64,000 bases of DNA from Palsa-851 sp035534435 (GTDB taxonomy: Bacteria > Chloroflexota > Dormibacteria > Aeolococcales > Aeolococcaceae): assembly GCA_035534435.1 (NCBI GenBank), contig DATLRX010000035.1, positions 1 to 64,000 on the forward strand, read 5' to 3'. The notes under the pieces were generated by a model. That model worked only from the letters and a program-made list of their open reading frames with translations. It did no database searches and was not told the origin of the DNA. Shown in pieces: positions 24,639 to 33,750 of the stretch; within the stretch, counting starts at the first letter, position 1; every line of letters begins with the position of its first letter. The translations under genes and the position numbers were made by a program.

Positions 24639-25318
24639 CCGCTCAACACCACCGTGGTCGACGGCGTGGGGCTGCCGCCGGCGGGCTCGATCGTGGCCGC
24701 GACGCTCTTGTACGCGGCCATGTTGCCGTGCATGACCGCCGTCCAGGGTCCACCGTTCGGTCCCGGGCTCAGAAACGCGACGCCCTTGGGTGAGCCCTGT
24801 CGCGGGATGAGCCACACCTCATAGACCTCGGTCGCAGGAAGGGGATTGAGGCCCTGGACGCTCAGCACTCCCTGGGTGCCGCCGCTGACGTCGAGCGTTC
24901 CCGTGGCAGTCGTCCCGGACACCATGTAGGCAACCGCTTGCTCGGTGTTCCTGCCGGTGGCACCCCAGATCGCGAACACGACGGCCGCGACCACAGCGAC
25001 GGCGCCGGCGACCGTGATCGCCCGGCCACTCGGGATCGCGTTGTACAGGCGCCGCCACCACGGCAGCGCCGCCGGCGTAGACGACTCGGCGTAGACCTGC
25101 GCCATGAGGTTGCGGCGGAGCCGGGCCGGGGGCTGCACCTGGTCCAGCGCCGCCGGCAGGAGCGAGGCGACGTCCGCATACTGAGCGGCTCGCTGTCGGC
25201 AGGCCGCGCATGTGGACAGGTGCCGCTCGATCTCAGCCCGGTCCTGCGGCTCGAGACCGCCCACGGCGTCGAGTGCCAGGAGGTCCGTCGCCTCCTCGCA
25301 GTTCATTGCGGCTGCCAT
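24620..25318 (-). CDS. rskA: RskA-type anti-sigma factor
   Basis: A 232-residue membrane protein. The N-terminus is a zinc-associated anti-sigma (ZAS) domain, MNCEEATDLLALDAVGGL with HLSTCAAC (H33, C37, C40). One transmembrane helix follows at about 100-118 (ITVAGAVAVVAAVVFAIW), then the extracytoplasmic RskA domain with VSVQGLNPLPATEVYEVWLI-type features. RskA holds SigK at the membrane until proteolysis frees it. It overlaps the sigK gene by 16 bp and converges with the 57-residue gene. Confidence 0.9.
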   Translation of the reverse strand: MAAAMNCEEATDLLALDAVGGLEPQDRAEIERHLSTCAACRQRAAQYADVASLLPAALDQVQPPARLRRNLMAQVYAESSTPAALPWWRRLYNAIPSGRAITVAGAVAVVAAVVFAIWGATGRNTEQAVAYMVSGTTATGTLDVSGGTQGVLSVQGLNPLPATEVYEVWLIPRQGSPKGVAFLSPGPNGGPWTAVMHGNMAAYKSVAATIEPAGGSPTPSTTVVLSGQLGES

Positions 25319-25872
25319 GGCGCCTCGAGCCTGTCCCCGAGGGTCAGGCGCAACTTGTCGAGCGCGATCCGCACCCGTCCCTTGACCGTCCCAAGCGGGA
25401 CCTCCATCGCCGTCGCGATCTCCGATTGCGAGTAGCCGCCGTAGTACGCGAGCTCGATCGTCTGCCGCTGCTCGGCCGGAAGTTCAGCAAGCGCTCTGCG
25501 CACTTCCTCGCCGCTCAATTCGAGCGCGACCTGGGCCCAGGGGTCGGTCACCGCGGGCTCGATCGACTGGCCCTCCATCGGCGTGTCGAGGTGCGTGCGG
25601 TGGCGATCGCCGCGCAGACGGTCGATGGCGCGGTTCCTGACGATCGTGCAGATCCACGAGCGCAGCGACCCGCGACCGGACTGAAACGTCGAGCCTCGGC
25701 GCCAGACGGAGAGAAACGATTCCTGGACGACGTCCTCGGCGGCGCCGCGGTCGCTGAGGATGCGCACGGCCACGCTGTAAGCAAGGCCACCGTATCGGTC
25801 GTACAAGGCTTCGATCCCTTCAGGCGAATTGGTAGAGATCGAGCGGACGATGTCATCGTCAGTCAGCGGCAC
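25303..25872 (-). CDS. sigK: SigK-like ECF sigma factor
   Basis: A 189-residue ECF sigma factor paired with RskA. Region 2 has IEALYDRYGGLAYSVAVRIL and AEDVVQESFLSVWRRGSTF. Region 4 has LPAEQRQTIELAYYGGYSQS followed by EIATAMEVPLGTVKGRVRIA, the classic SigK/SigL pattern. The GTG start has no clear ribosome-binding site. The 16-bp overlap with the anti-sigma gene ensures matched synthesis. Target promoters cannot be predicted from this window. Confidence 0.9.
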   Translation of the reverse strand: MPLTDDDIVRSISTNSPEGIEALYDRYGGLAYSVAVRILSDRGAAEDVVQESFLSVWRRGSTFQSGRGSLRSWICTIVRNRAIDRLRGDRHRTHLDTPMEGQSIEPAVTDPWAQVALELSGEEVRRALAELPAEQRQTIELAYYGGYSQSEIATAMEVPLGTVKGRVRIALDKLRLTLGDRLEAPWQPQ

Positions 25873-25987
25873 TCAGGCTCCGGACACACGCTCGGGGGCG
25901 GCGCCTTTGTTGGTACGGTGAGATTCGTGCGTTCGGATCACGCATGGACGCGCCGGCTCGATGGAACCGGGCCACGCGCGCTCGGTC

Positions 25988-27373
25988 CTACGAGACCTTG
26001 ACGCGCCCGCCGCGGACACGCGCCGCGGTCGACTGGAGCAGCACGGGCTCATCCGGCTGATGGACCACCACGGCCGCGGCCGCCGGCCGGAGGCTCGTGG
26101 CGGCGGGACCCTCGAAGACCACCTTCACTGCCCCTGAGGACACGCCGGCGTTGGCGATCGCGAGTGCGGCGGCGTACTCGTCGAGCGGGAACCGGTGAGT
26201 GACCACGCCGTCAACCGGGAAGCTCGAGTCGCTGAGCCACTCGCGAATCGTGCCGAAGGTGCGCTTCCCATCCGGCTCACGGCCATAGGACGCAGCGCCC
26301 CGCACGGTCAGTTCGCGTGCCCAGATGAGCGACCACTCGATCTCGTGGCGCCCGGAGCTGCCGCAGAGCACGAGCGTGCCGCCCGCCCGAAGCAGGCGCA
26401 CGGCCAGATCGATGCTGAGCGCGGACGCGCGGCAGTCGAATACGACGTCGACGCCGCCGTCGAGAACCGGAAGGCCGCCGCCTGCGGGGCGCATGACGCG
26501 GGCTTCCATGTGTTCGGCGGTCTTCTGGAGCAACTGTTCCGACGAGCCGTGCCAGACGCGATTGGCGCCGATCGAGCGGATCGCCATGAACGCGGCGTTG
26601 GGGTCGCCGTTGAGCGGCGCCGCCTCCCGGTGGCGGCGACCGAGGCGCGGGCGGCCGGCGTTCCGGGCGTCGTGGAGCACGATGATGTCGAGGTCGGGGT
26701 GCATGCGGCGCAGGGTGGCGACGATCAGGCGGCTCAGCGTCCCGGAACCGATGACGACCGCCGTGTCACCGCGCCGGGTCCAGCGCATCACCGCGTGGAG
26801 CGCTGTGGCCGCCGGCTCGGCGAGGACGCCCCGCTGGTCGGAGATGCCGTCGGCGGGGACGAGCATGTCCTCGTGGACGAGGAATCCCTCGCTCCAGCCA
26901 CCTCCGGCGCGCTCGCTGGATCCGACCGACCGGCCGGAGCAGAGCGCCCCGCCGCGGTCCGCGTTCTCGCAGAGATGGGTCTCGCCGGCGCGGCAGCGGC
27001 GGCATTCGGCTAGGCCCTTGTGGGCGCAGCGGAGGGTGGGCTCGACGAGCACGCGGTCGCCCTCGTGCGCCCAGCGTGTCGAGGCGGCACGCTCGATGAC
27101 GCCGACGACCTCATGGCCGGGGATGAAGGTTCCGATCGATCCATAGGCGGTGAGCACGTTCGGGCCGGGGTCGCGCTGGACGAGCGCGAGGTCCGTCCCG
27201 CAGATCCCGGCGAGCGCCGGGCGGATGAGCACCCAGCCGGGACCGGGGGGCACGGGAGTACGCACGTCGCGGACTTCGACCGGGAGCGAGGAGCTTGCCT
27301 GAGCCCGCCTGCGCCTCCGGCCCCGGCCGCCGCCGGAGTCCATGAGCGACGGGTCGACGACTAGCGCCCGCAT
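25988..27373 (-). CDS. Zinc-dependent alcohol dehydrogenase family protein
   Basis: A 461-residue medium-chain dehydrogenase. Catalytic-zinc elements are PALAGICGTDLALVQ and FIPGHEVVGVIERA. Structural-zinc cysteines are in LRCAHKGLAECRRCRAGETH and the following LC. A Rossmann site follows at AVVIGSGTLSRLIVATLRR. An insert of ~40 residues rich in Arg (about 265-285) and a 45-residue C-terminal extension make it longer than the usual ~350. The substrate is unknown. It is divergent from the PPGWG-repeat membrane protein gene. Confidence 0.82.
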   Translation of the reverse strand: MRALVVDPSLMDSGGGRGRRRRRAQASSSLPVEVRDVRTPVPPGPGWVLIRPALAGICGTDLALVQRDPGPNVLTAYGSIGTFIPGHEVVGVIERAASTRWAHEGDRVLVEPTLRCAHKGLAECRRCRAGETHLCENADRGGALCSGRSVGSSERAGGGWSEGFLVHEDMLVPADGISDQRGVLAEPAATALHAVMRWTRRGDTAVVIGSGTLSRLIVATLRRMHPDLDIIVLHDARNAGRPRLGRRHREAAPLNGDPNAAFMAIRSIGANRVWHGSSEQLLQKTAEHMEARVMRPAGGGLPVLDGGVDVVFDCRASALSIDLAVRLLRAGGTLVLCGSSGRHEIEWSLIWARELTVRGAASYGREPDGKRTFGTIREWLSDSSFPVDGVVTHRFPLDEYAAALAIANAGVSSGAVKVVFEGPAATSLRPAAAAVVVHQPDEPVLLQSTAARVRGGRVKVS

Positions 27374-27490
27374 CGAACGTACCAGAGGTTGAGATGGCCG
27401 CGAACTAGCGCAGCAGTGAGATCACTCATCGCTCGGACCACCCAGGATACCGTTGCTCACCCTGCGATTGCAGCACCCACAATGATTGTC

Positions 27491-28579
27491 ATGGCCGAGC
27501 AACCGCCTCCGCAGCCCCCTCCGCACACCGATTGGCGGACCACGCCGCCCGGCTGGGGGAGCCCTCCGACGGGCTGGGGAGCGCCGCCTCCCGGGTGGGG
27601 TGGGCAACCGCCGGGCTGGGGCGGTCCACCACCCGGATGGAATCCGGGACCGGTCCCATCCCAGGTCGGATCCGGCCGTTTCCGGTCGATGGCGGTGGGG
27701 GAATGGCTCGACGCGACGTTCTCGCTCTACCGGCGCAACTTCATCCTGATTGCCTCGATCAGCGCCGTGGTGCAGATCCCGTATGCGCTCCTCACCCTGG
27801 TGTTGTACGAGGTCACCGGCCTTGGTGCGTTCGTGCGCTCGCCGTTCGCCTCGTTCAACCCGCAGACGATCACGCCGGCTGAGGAGCAGGTGCTCCTGAA
27901 CACGTTCGTCGGCGTGTTCTTCGTGAGCGCGGCGCTGCTGCTCGTGACCGCCGTCGTCATCCTGCCGCTCGGTGAGGCCGCCACGACCCGCTGCGTCAGC
28001 GACCGGTACCTCGACCGGCCCACGTCGTTGCGCGCCGCATATCGCGCAGCGCTGAGCCGCCTCCGGTCGCTGATCATGATGAGCCTGATCCTCGGGGGCG
28101 CCTACATCGCGTTCGTCGCGGCGATCGTCCTGATCGTCCTCCTGTTCACCCTCCTCGGCGCGGGTGGCCTGGGGGCCGGCCTTGCGGTGCTCGCCGTTGT
28201 TGCGCTCATCCCTGTCGCGATCATGGTCGCGGTCCGCACCGCGATCGCCGCCCCGGCCATCGTGCTCGAGCGCGTCTCGGGATGGCGGGGCCTGCAGCGA
28301 AGCTGGCACCTGATCGGCGGCCGCTTCTGGCCGACCCTGGGCCGCATCCTCCTGCTCGCCCTGATCTCGGGCATCGTCTCGTCGGTCGTCTCCGCACTCA
28401 TCGACGTGCCCGGTGCGGCGATCGACCCCGGCAACAGCTTCATCTACGACCAGCTCGCGAGCGCGATCGCGGCGATCTTCGTCGGCCCGGTCACCTACAT
28501 CGGCGTGACCCTCCTGTACTACGACGCGCGCATCCGCAAGGAGGGGTTCGACATCGAGATGCTCGCCAGCTCGTTGTGA
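27491..28579 (+). CDS. Polytopic membrane protein with PPGWG-repeat N-terminus
   Basis: A 362-residue protein. Residues 5-55 are Pro/Gly/Trp-rich, with about five copies of a P-P-x-G-W-G type repeat. The remainder has six hydrophobic segments, including MAVGEWLDATFSLYRRNFIL at the start, which resembles the glycerophosphodiester-phosphodiesterase-like membrane domain found in actinobacteria. Proline/tryptophan repeats of this kind often bind partner proteins at the membrane. It is the first gene of the DUF4129-DUF4350-MoxR-DUF58 operon. An ATG three codons upstream is an alternative start. Confidence 0.75.
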   Translation: MAEQPPPQPPPHTDWRTTPPGWGSPPTGWGAPPPGWGGQPPGWGGPPPGWNPGPVPSQVGSGRFRSMAVGEWLDATFSLYRRNFILIASISAVVQIPYALLTLVLYEVTGLGAFVRSPFASFNPQTITPAEEQVLLNTFVGVFFVSAALLLVTAVVILPLGEAATTRCVSDRYLDRPTSLRAAYRAALSRLRSLIMMSLILGGAYIAFVAAIVLIVLLFTLLGAGGLGAGLAVLAVVALIPVAIMVAVRTAIAAPAIVLERVSGWRGLQRSWHLIGGRFWPTLGRILLLALISGIVSSVVSALIDVPGAAIDPGNSFIYDQLASAIAAIFVGPVTYIGVTLLYYDARIRKEGFDIEMLASSL

Positions 28580-29517
28580 GGCGCCTGCTCGTCGCTGCCG
28601 TCGGCGGCATCGTGTTGATGACCACCGTCGCATCGGGATCGACGCGCGCCACCGCCGCGACGGCCTGCCTCACGAGCACCTACATCGGCCTCCTCACCAC
28701 GGCCGGCTCGGCGCTCGCGGCCACGCCCGCGCAGCCGGTCGCGGCGTTGACTGCGCTGACGCAGGCCGAGGACCTCGTCCCGTCCACGGTCCCCGAGCTC
28801 ACTCCGATCATCCACGGGCTGACGTCGACTCCGGCCGATGTCACCGGGAGCATGCAGCGCCTCGGGGTGCTCACCGCGACACTGGCGCTCCCCGCGGGAT
28901 CGGCGTGCGATGTCAACTCGCAGGATGCGGAGAACGTGCTCCACAGCGTCTACGCGTCCCATGTTTTTGCTGATCTCGACCAGAACCCGCCACCGTCGAT
29001 CTTCCAGCGCATCGGCGCCGCGATCAACTGGGTGCTCTCTCATCTCCACGGCCTGCTCGGCAGCGGCGGATCGATCGGCCTCGGCGCCCTCGTGCTCGCG
29101 CTCATCGCGGCATTCGTCTTCTATCGAGTGCGCGGTGTCGTCGGAGGACGGCGGGCGAGCCAGGGGCAGGAGCCGGCCACGGCCGGTGACGACCCGGACC
29201 ACGAATGGGCCCTGGCGCTGGAGGCTGCGCGGCACGGTGAGTACCGTGAGGCGATCCGGCGCGCGTTCCGCTCAGCGCTGCTCGACGTGACGGGCCGGCG
29301 TGCTCGCATCGATCGCGCCTGGACCACGCGCGAGATGCTCGCGACCATCTCCGCCGACGCGGACCTGCTCGCGGCCGTCGCGCCCGCGGCTGCCGCGTTC
29401 GACAGGGCGTGGTACGGAGACATTTCGGTGGCCGAGGCGGACTGGGAGATCGCACGGGCTCGCTGTGAAGCGGTGCGCAAGGTTGCGCGTCGCGGCTCGA
29501 GCGCTCCGGCGCGATGA
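28576..29517 (+). CDS. DUF4129-type membrane protein
   Basis: A 313-residue protein overlapping the previous gene by GTGA. It has an N-terminal signal or anchor helix, an exported domain of ~150 residues with two cysteines, and a transmembrane helix at about 175-198 (LGALVLALIAAFVFYRV). A cytoplasmic DUF4129-like domain follows with WALALEAARHGEYREAIRRA and TTREMLATI. DUF4129 proteins occur with MoxR/DUF58 modules and sometimes with transglutaminases. The biochemical role is unknown. Confidence 0.75.
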   Translation: MRRLLVAAVGGIVLMTTVASGSTRATAATACLTSTYIGLLTTAGSALAATPAQPVAALTALTQAEDLVPSTVPELTPIIHGLTSTPADVTGSMQRLGVLTATLALPAGSACDVNSQDAENVLHSVYASHVFADLDQNPPPSIFQRIGAAINWVLSHLHGLLGSGGSIGLGALVLALIAAFVFYRVRGVVGGRRASQGQEPATAGDDPDHEWALALEAARHGEYREAIRRAFRSALLDVTGRRARIDRAWTTREMLATISADADLLAAVAPAAAAFDRAWYGDISVAEADWEIARARCEAVRKVARRGSSAPAR

Positions 29518-30665
29518 CCAGGCCGCCGCTCTCGGCGATGCTCGTGCTGATCGCGGGGATCTGCGTGCTGGCGATCATCGCGATCGCGGCGGCCGTGCCG
29601 CCGAACGATCAGACCAACCCCTCGTCGCGCTCGGCCGGAACACTCGGAACGCTTGCGCTGTACACCTGGTTCTCGCGCCTCGGTCTCGACGTGACCCGCA
29701 TCAGTGGCACGTTCGACCTGCACGGCAGTGACGTCGTCGTCTGTTACGACCCGACGGATCCGCTGACCTCGTCCGACGTCAACGCCACGATGTCGTTCCT
29801 CCGCGCGGGAGGCGATGTCGTCCTCGCCGTATCGCCCGGCAGCCTCGCCAACGTCGCGCCACTGCTCGGAGATATCGGCGTCGAACCGGCGCCGGCGGCG
29901 GATGCCGGCACCGCGACGGTGGCGCAGCCGTTCGACAGCACCGACAGAGTGAGATCGGTGCCCGTCGGCGCGGGCCTGACGTTCACCGACCAGCAGCCGC
30001 TCGTTCCCATGCTGGTCGAGAACGGTGCGGTGGTCGCGGGCATGGTGCGCGTGGGCAGCGGTCGCGCGTATGTCCTCGGTGACACGCAGCCGCTCTCCAA
30101 CGACGGCCTCCGGCACGGCGACTCGGCGTTTCTGGCGCTGAGCCTGCTGCAGCGTGCTCGCGGCGGGCGGATCAGCTTCGACGAGTACCATCACGGAGAG
30201 ACCAACGCGACGAGCGGTGCCGGAGCGATCTTCGACGGCCCCGTCGGGCTGGCGACGGGACTGATCGCGCTCGTGATGCTGCTGACGGTCGCGCTCAACG
30301 GCCGGCGTCTCGGCAAGCCCGCATCCGACGGCGGCTCGGCCGCGGTCCCCAGCGCCGGCGCGTACGTGTCCGCGATGGGTCAGCTGTTCGCGCGGAGCCG
30401 TCAACGAGGCCCGATCGCGGCCCGATACGCGGATGAATTGAAACGCCGCATCGGTGGCGCGACAGGCGTCGACTGGCACCTCGACGACCCGTCGTTCTGC
30501 GCGGCCATCGCCTCGGCCGGCGATCCGGGCGCCACAGGGCTGGCGGCGCTGCTTGCGCATGCGCGCGTTCTCGCGTCCGGAAGACCCGATGAGAGCGCGC
30601 TCCTGCGTCTCGCGCGCGACGTGGACGCATGTGAGCGTCACTGGATGGGCACGCCGGTCCGATGA
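29514..30665 (+). CDS. DUF4350 domain protein
   Basis: A 383-residue membrane-anchored protein. It has an N-terminal helix (LSAMLVLIAGICVLAIIAIA), a DUF4350 domain with DVVVCYDPTDPLTSSDVNAT and LRAGGDVVLAVSPG, which has a glutamine-amidotransferase-like fold, then FDEYHHGE, and a second helix at about 240-262. A helical cytoplasmic tail follows. DUF4350 proteins are typical partners of MoxR and DUF58 genes. It overlaps both neighbours by 4 bp. The function is not established for the family. Confidence 0.82.
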   Translation: MTRPPLSAMLVLIAGICVLAIIAIAAAVPPNDQTNPSSRSAGTLGTLALYTWFSRLGLDVTRISGTFDLHGSDVVVCYDPTDPLTSSDVNATMSFLRAGGDVVLAVSPGSLANVAPLLGDIGVEPAPAADAGTATVAQPFDSTDRVRSVPVGAGLTFTDQQPLVPMLVENGAVVAGMVRVGSGRAYVLGDTQPLSNDGLRHGDSAFLALSLLQRARGGRISFDEYHHGETNATSGAGAIFDGPVGLATGLIALVMLLTVALNGRRLGKPASDGGSAAVPSAGAYVSAMGQLFARSRQRGPIAARYADELKRRIGGATGVDWHLDDPSFCAAIASAGDPGATGLAALLAHARVLASGRPDESALLRLARDVDACERHWMGTPVR

Positions 30666-31660
30666 TCGATTCCGCGAGCGCGCAGGGCACAATGCCCGCA
30701 GTGGCAACCGAGAGCAACGCGGCGGCACTCCGCGCGGCCCTGCACGAGACGATGGGCAAAGCTGTGGTCGGCCAGTTGCAGGTCATCGACGGGCTCTACA
30801 TCGCTGTGCTCAGCGGTGGCCATGTCCTGCTCGAGGGCGTGCCCGGGACGGCGAAGACGCTGATGGCGCGCACGCTGGCGGCCGCGCTCGACGCGCGGTT
30901 CACCCGCGTGCAGTTCACGCCCGACCTCCTTCCGTCGGACATCGTCGGCACCAGCGTGTACCGGCCCGACACGGGCACCTTCGAGTTCCGCGAAGGACCC
31001 ATCTTCACGGACACCCTGCTTGCGGACGAGATCAACCGAGCGCCGGCGAAAACGCAGTCAGCGCTGCTCGAGGCGATGGAGGAGCGGCAGGTGACCTCCG
31101 ACGGGACGACCCGGCCGCTGGGCGACCGCTTCCTTGTCGTTGCCACGCAGAACCCCATCGAATACGAGGGGACCTACCCGCTCCCCGAGGCGCAACTCGA
31201 TCGATTCTTCTTCAAGCTCGAGGTGAACGTCCCCGAGCCGGCGACGGAGATGGTGATGCTCCGCCGCGTCGACGGTGGGTTCAACGCGCACGACCTCGAG
31301 GCCGCCGGGGTGACGGCGATCATCGACTCGGAGAAGCTCGCCGCCGCACGCGCGGAGGTCGCCGCTGTCCGCATCTCCGACGAGGTGCTCGGCTACATCT
31401 CGGCGATCGTCACCGCGACGCGCACCAGCCCGGACCTCTCGCTCGGTGCGAGCCCGCGCGGTTCGATCGCCCTGCTGATGGCGGGCAAGGCGATGGCGGC
31501 GATCCAGGGCAGGGACTACGTGGTACCCGACGACGTCAAGGACGTCTGCATCCCCGCCTTGCGCCACCGCATGATCCGGCGTCCCGAGGCGGAGATCCAG
31601 GGTGTGTCCGAGGTGGCGGCCGTGCAGCGCGCCGTGGGACGGGTTCCGGTCCCCAGGTGA
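30662..31660 (+). CDS. MoxR-family AAA+ ATPase
   Basis: A 332-residue chaperone-like ATPase. It has Walker A in HVLLEGVPGTAKTLMARTLA, Walker B in LLADEINRAPAKTQSALLEA with MEERQVT, sensor 1 in VVATQNPIEYEGTYPLPEAQ and a C-terminal lid domain. MoxR proteins act with DUF58/VWA partners to remodel or activate other proteins, usually at the membrane. The adjacent DUF4350 and DUF58 genes are the standard partners. It overlaps the upstream gene by ATGA. Confidence 0.93.
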   Translation: MIDSASAQGTMPAVATESNAAALRAALHETMGKAVVGQLQVIDGLYIAVLSGGHVLLEGVPGTAKTLMARTLAAALDARFTRVQFTPDLLPSDIVGTSVYRPDTGTFEFREGPIFTDTLLADEINRAPAKTQSALLEAMEERQVTSDGTTRPLGDRFLVVATQNPIEYEGTYPLPEAQLDRFFFKLEVNVPEPATEMVMLRRVDGGFNAHDLEAAGVTAIIDSEKLAAARAEVAAVRISDEVLGYISAIVTATRTSPDLSLGASPRGSIALLMAGKAMAAIQGRDYVVPDDVKDVCIPALRHRMIRRPEAEIQGVSEVAAVQRAVGRVPVPR

Positions 31661-31684
31661 CCGTGCGGCCATGATCGTGCGGCC

Positions 31685-32974
31685 ATGACCTGGCGAGGCG
31701 CCGGTCTGCTGCTGGCGTCGATCATGGTGATTGCGGGCGGAGCCGCGGTCCCCGCGCTGATCATCGCGGGCGCGGTCCTGCTCGCCCTGAGCGCCGGGAT
31801 GATCGTCGTCGACTCCCGCCGCGCGCCAGGGGCCGCCGCGTTGACCGCTGACCGCGACTGTGCCGACCTGCTCTCGGTTGGCGTCCCCAACCGCGTGACA
31901 CTGACGGTCACCGGTCGCACCGCCGGGGCGACGGCGATCGTTCACGAGCGGGTGCCGGCGGCGCTGCACGCGTCATGCGTTCGCTGGAACGTGCGCCTCC
32001 CGGCCGGCGTCGAGTACACGGTCACGCCGGTGGCGCGTGGTGACTCCTCACTCGGCGCCGCGGTGGTGCGGGTGGATGGTCCGTGGCGCATCGGCTGGCG
32101 GCAGACCACCGTCGGCCGGGCGCGCGCGGTGCGAGTCGATCCGAACCTCTCCGCGATCGACGTGTACGAGGCGCTGGCGCGGCGCGGTCAGCTGGCGGAG
32201 ATCGGTCTGCGCACCATGCGCCTTCGCACCGAGGGCAGCGAGTTCGAGCGCGTGCGCGAGGCGTTTCCCGATGACCCACAACGCTCCATCAACTGGCGCG
32301 CCACCGCTCGAACGGGGCGGCTCATGGCCACCGAGCTCATCCCCGAGCGCGCGCAACCGCTCGTCATCTGCCTCGACCACGGTCGCCTCATGGGCATCGG
32401 CGCCGGGGAGCTGACCAAGCTCGACCACGCCATCAACGCGGCGCTGCTCCTCGTGCACGTGGCGCTGCGCAGCGGCGACCGGGCCGGGATGCTCGCATTC
32501 GCCGACACGGTGACGAGCACGCTGCCACCGCGCGCGGGAGCGTCGCAACTGCGCCGTTTTCTCGACGCCACCCGTCCAATCCGGCCGGGCGAGACCGAGG
32601 CCGACTACGACGACGCGCTGAACTACTTCAGCCGCTGGCAGACGCGCAGGTCGCTCGTCGTCATCTTCACCGACGTGCTCGATCTCGACCAGGGAAGGGC
32701 GCTCATCCGGCAGTGCGCGCGTCTGCGCAAACGCCACCTCCCGCTTGTCGTGACCGTGCGCGACCCGGCGCTCGACGACGCCGCGAACGCGGTGCCGCGA
32801 TCCGGCGACGAGACCTACGCCCGCGCGGTCGCGGGGGGCCTCATCGCGGATCGTGAGGACACGTTGCGCGTGCTCCGCCGCTCAGGCGTCGAGACCATCG
32901 ACGCGGACGCGCGCACGCTGTCACCGCGACTGGTGAACCGCTATCTGGACCTCAAAAGGCGAGCGCGACTCTAG
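31685..32974 (+). CDS. DUF58 domain protein
   Basis: A 429-residue protein with two N-terminal membrane helices (residues 6-45), a beta-rich region and the DUF58 core. The core contains LRTEGSEFERVREAFPDDPQ followed by RSINWRATART, the hallmark DUF58 motif, and a VWA-like C-terminus with SRWQTRRSLVVIFTDVLDLD. It works with MoxR in this five-gene operon. It ends convergently with the proline-rich membrane protein gene at 33 kb. Confidence 0.9.
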   Translation: MTWRGAGLLLASIMVIAGGAAVPALIIAGAVLLALSAGMIVVDSRRAPGAAALTADRDCADLLSVGVPNRVTLTVTGRTAGATAIVHERVPAALHASCVRWNVRLPAGVEYTVTPVARGDSSLGAAVVRVDGPWRIGWRQTTVGRARAVRVDPNLSAIDVYEALARRGQLAEIGLRTMRLRTEGSEFERVREAFPDDPQRSINWRATARTGRLMATELIPERAQPLVICLDHGRLMGIGAGELTKLDHAINAALLLVHVALRSGDRAGMLAFADTVTSTLPPRAGASQLRRFLDATRPIRPGETEADYDDALNYFSRWQTRRSLVVIFTDVLDLDQGRALIRQCARLRKRHLPLVVTVRDPALDDAANAVPRSGDETYARAVAGGLIADREDTLRVLRRSGVETIDADARTLSPRLVNRYLDLKRRARL

Positions 32975-32997
32975 AACGGTCGCACTCGCCTGCAGCG

Positions 32998-33690
32998 CTA
33001 CCTGGCTTTGCCCGCGAAGTTCCGCCCCGTCGCCGGATCGAGCGCCATCGCATAGAACACGATGACCTTCAGTGCGAGGTACACGAGGATGATGAGCGTG
33101 CTGAGGCCGCCGAGCTTGCTGTTCACGAGAAGGTCGATGACGTACAGCATGCTCAGGACGTCGAGAACGATGATGATCCAGCGCGCAACGTTGGACGGGC
33201 GGCCCACGATGATCCCCAGGATGACGTCGATGAGCCCGATGACGAAGAGCGGAACGCCGATGATGAAGAACAGCGAGGCCGCCAGGTTGACCACGGCGTC
33301 ACCGAACTGCTTGACGTACTGGTCGTAGCCGGGGAGTGTCGCCAGATGCGATGAACCGGCGACGAGGATGTACACACCGAAGCCGATGAAGGCGACTCCC
33401 GCGAGAAGGCGCAGCAGGCCGAGCACGATGATGATGAACTGCGCGATCGTGAGGAAGAACGTCCGCCTGTGCACCTTGACCGGTGCGGCGGCAACGGGTT
33501 GCGCCGCGTAGGGCTGCGGCGCAAACGACTGCGGCGTGTATGCCGCGGCGGGATAGGGGTTCTGCGGCGGTCCGACAGTCGGTGGGCCGCTCGGCGGGGC
33601 GACGCTGGGTGGCGCGACGCTGGGTGGCGAGACGCCCGGTGGTTGCGGGGGCTGGCCACCACCGGGTGGCTGGGGCGGCAGTGCTGCCAC
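32998..33690 (-). CDS. Membrane protein with Pro-rich N-terminus
   Basis: A 230-residue protein. The first ~75 residues are proline-rich, with VAPPS-type repeats and AQP repeats. Four transmembrane helices then run from about residue 80 to 215. I chose GTG 33690 because GAGGAGGAGAG lies just upstream. The Pro-rich cytoplasmic arm plus a four-helix body resembles the neighbouring RDD protein in overall style, but no RDD motif is seen. The function is unknown. Confidence 0.7.
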   Translation of the reverse strand: MAALPPQPPGGGQPPQPPGVSPPSVAPPSVAPPSGPPTVGPPQNPYPAAAYTPQSFAPQPYAAQPVAAAPVKVHRRTFFLTIAQFIIIVLGLLRLLAGVAFIGFGVYILVAGSSHLATLPGYDQYVKQFGDAVVNLAASLFFIIGVPLFVIGLIDVILGIIVGRPSNVARWIIIVLDVLSMLYVIDLLVNSKLGGLSTLIILVYLALKVIVFYAMALDPATGRNFAGKAR

Positions 33691-33750
33691 GATTGCTCTC
33701 CTCCTCAAGGTTGCCGTCGCGACGCGACTCGCGAGGACGGTTGCCGGATT

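Noticed and set aside
27530..27660. Tandem GC-rich repeat, considered as a non-coding repeat
   Set aside because: It is the in-frame PPGWG-type repeat of the membrane protein starting at 27491.
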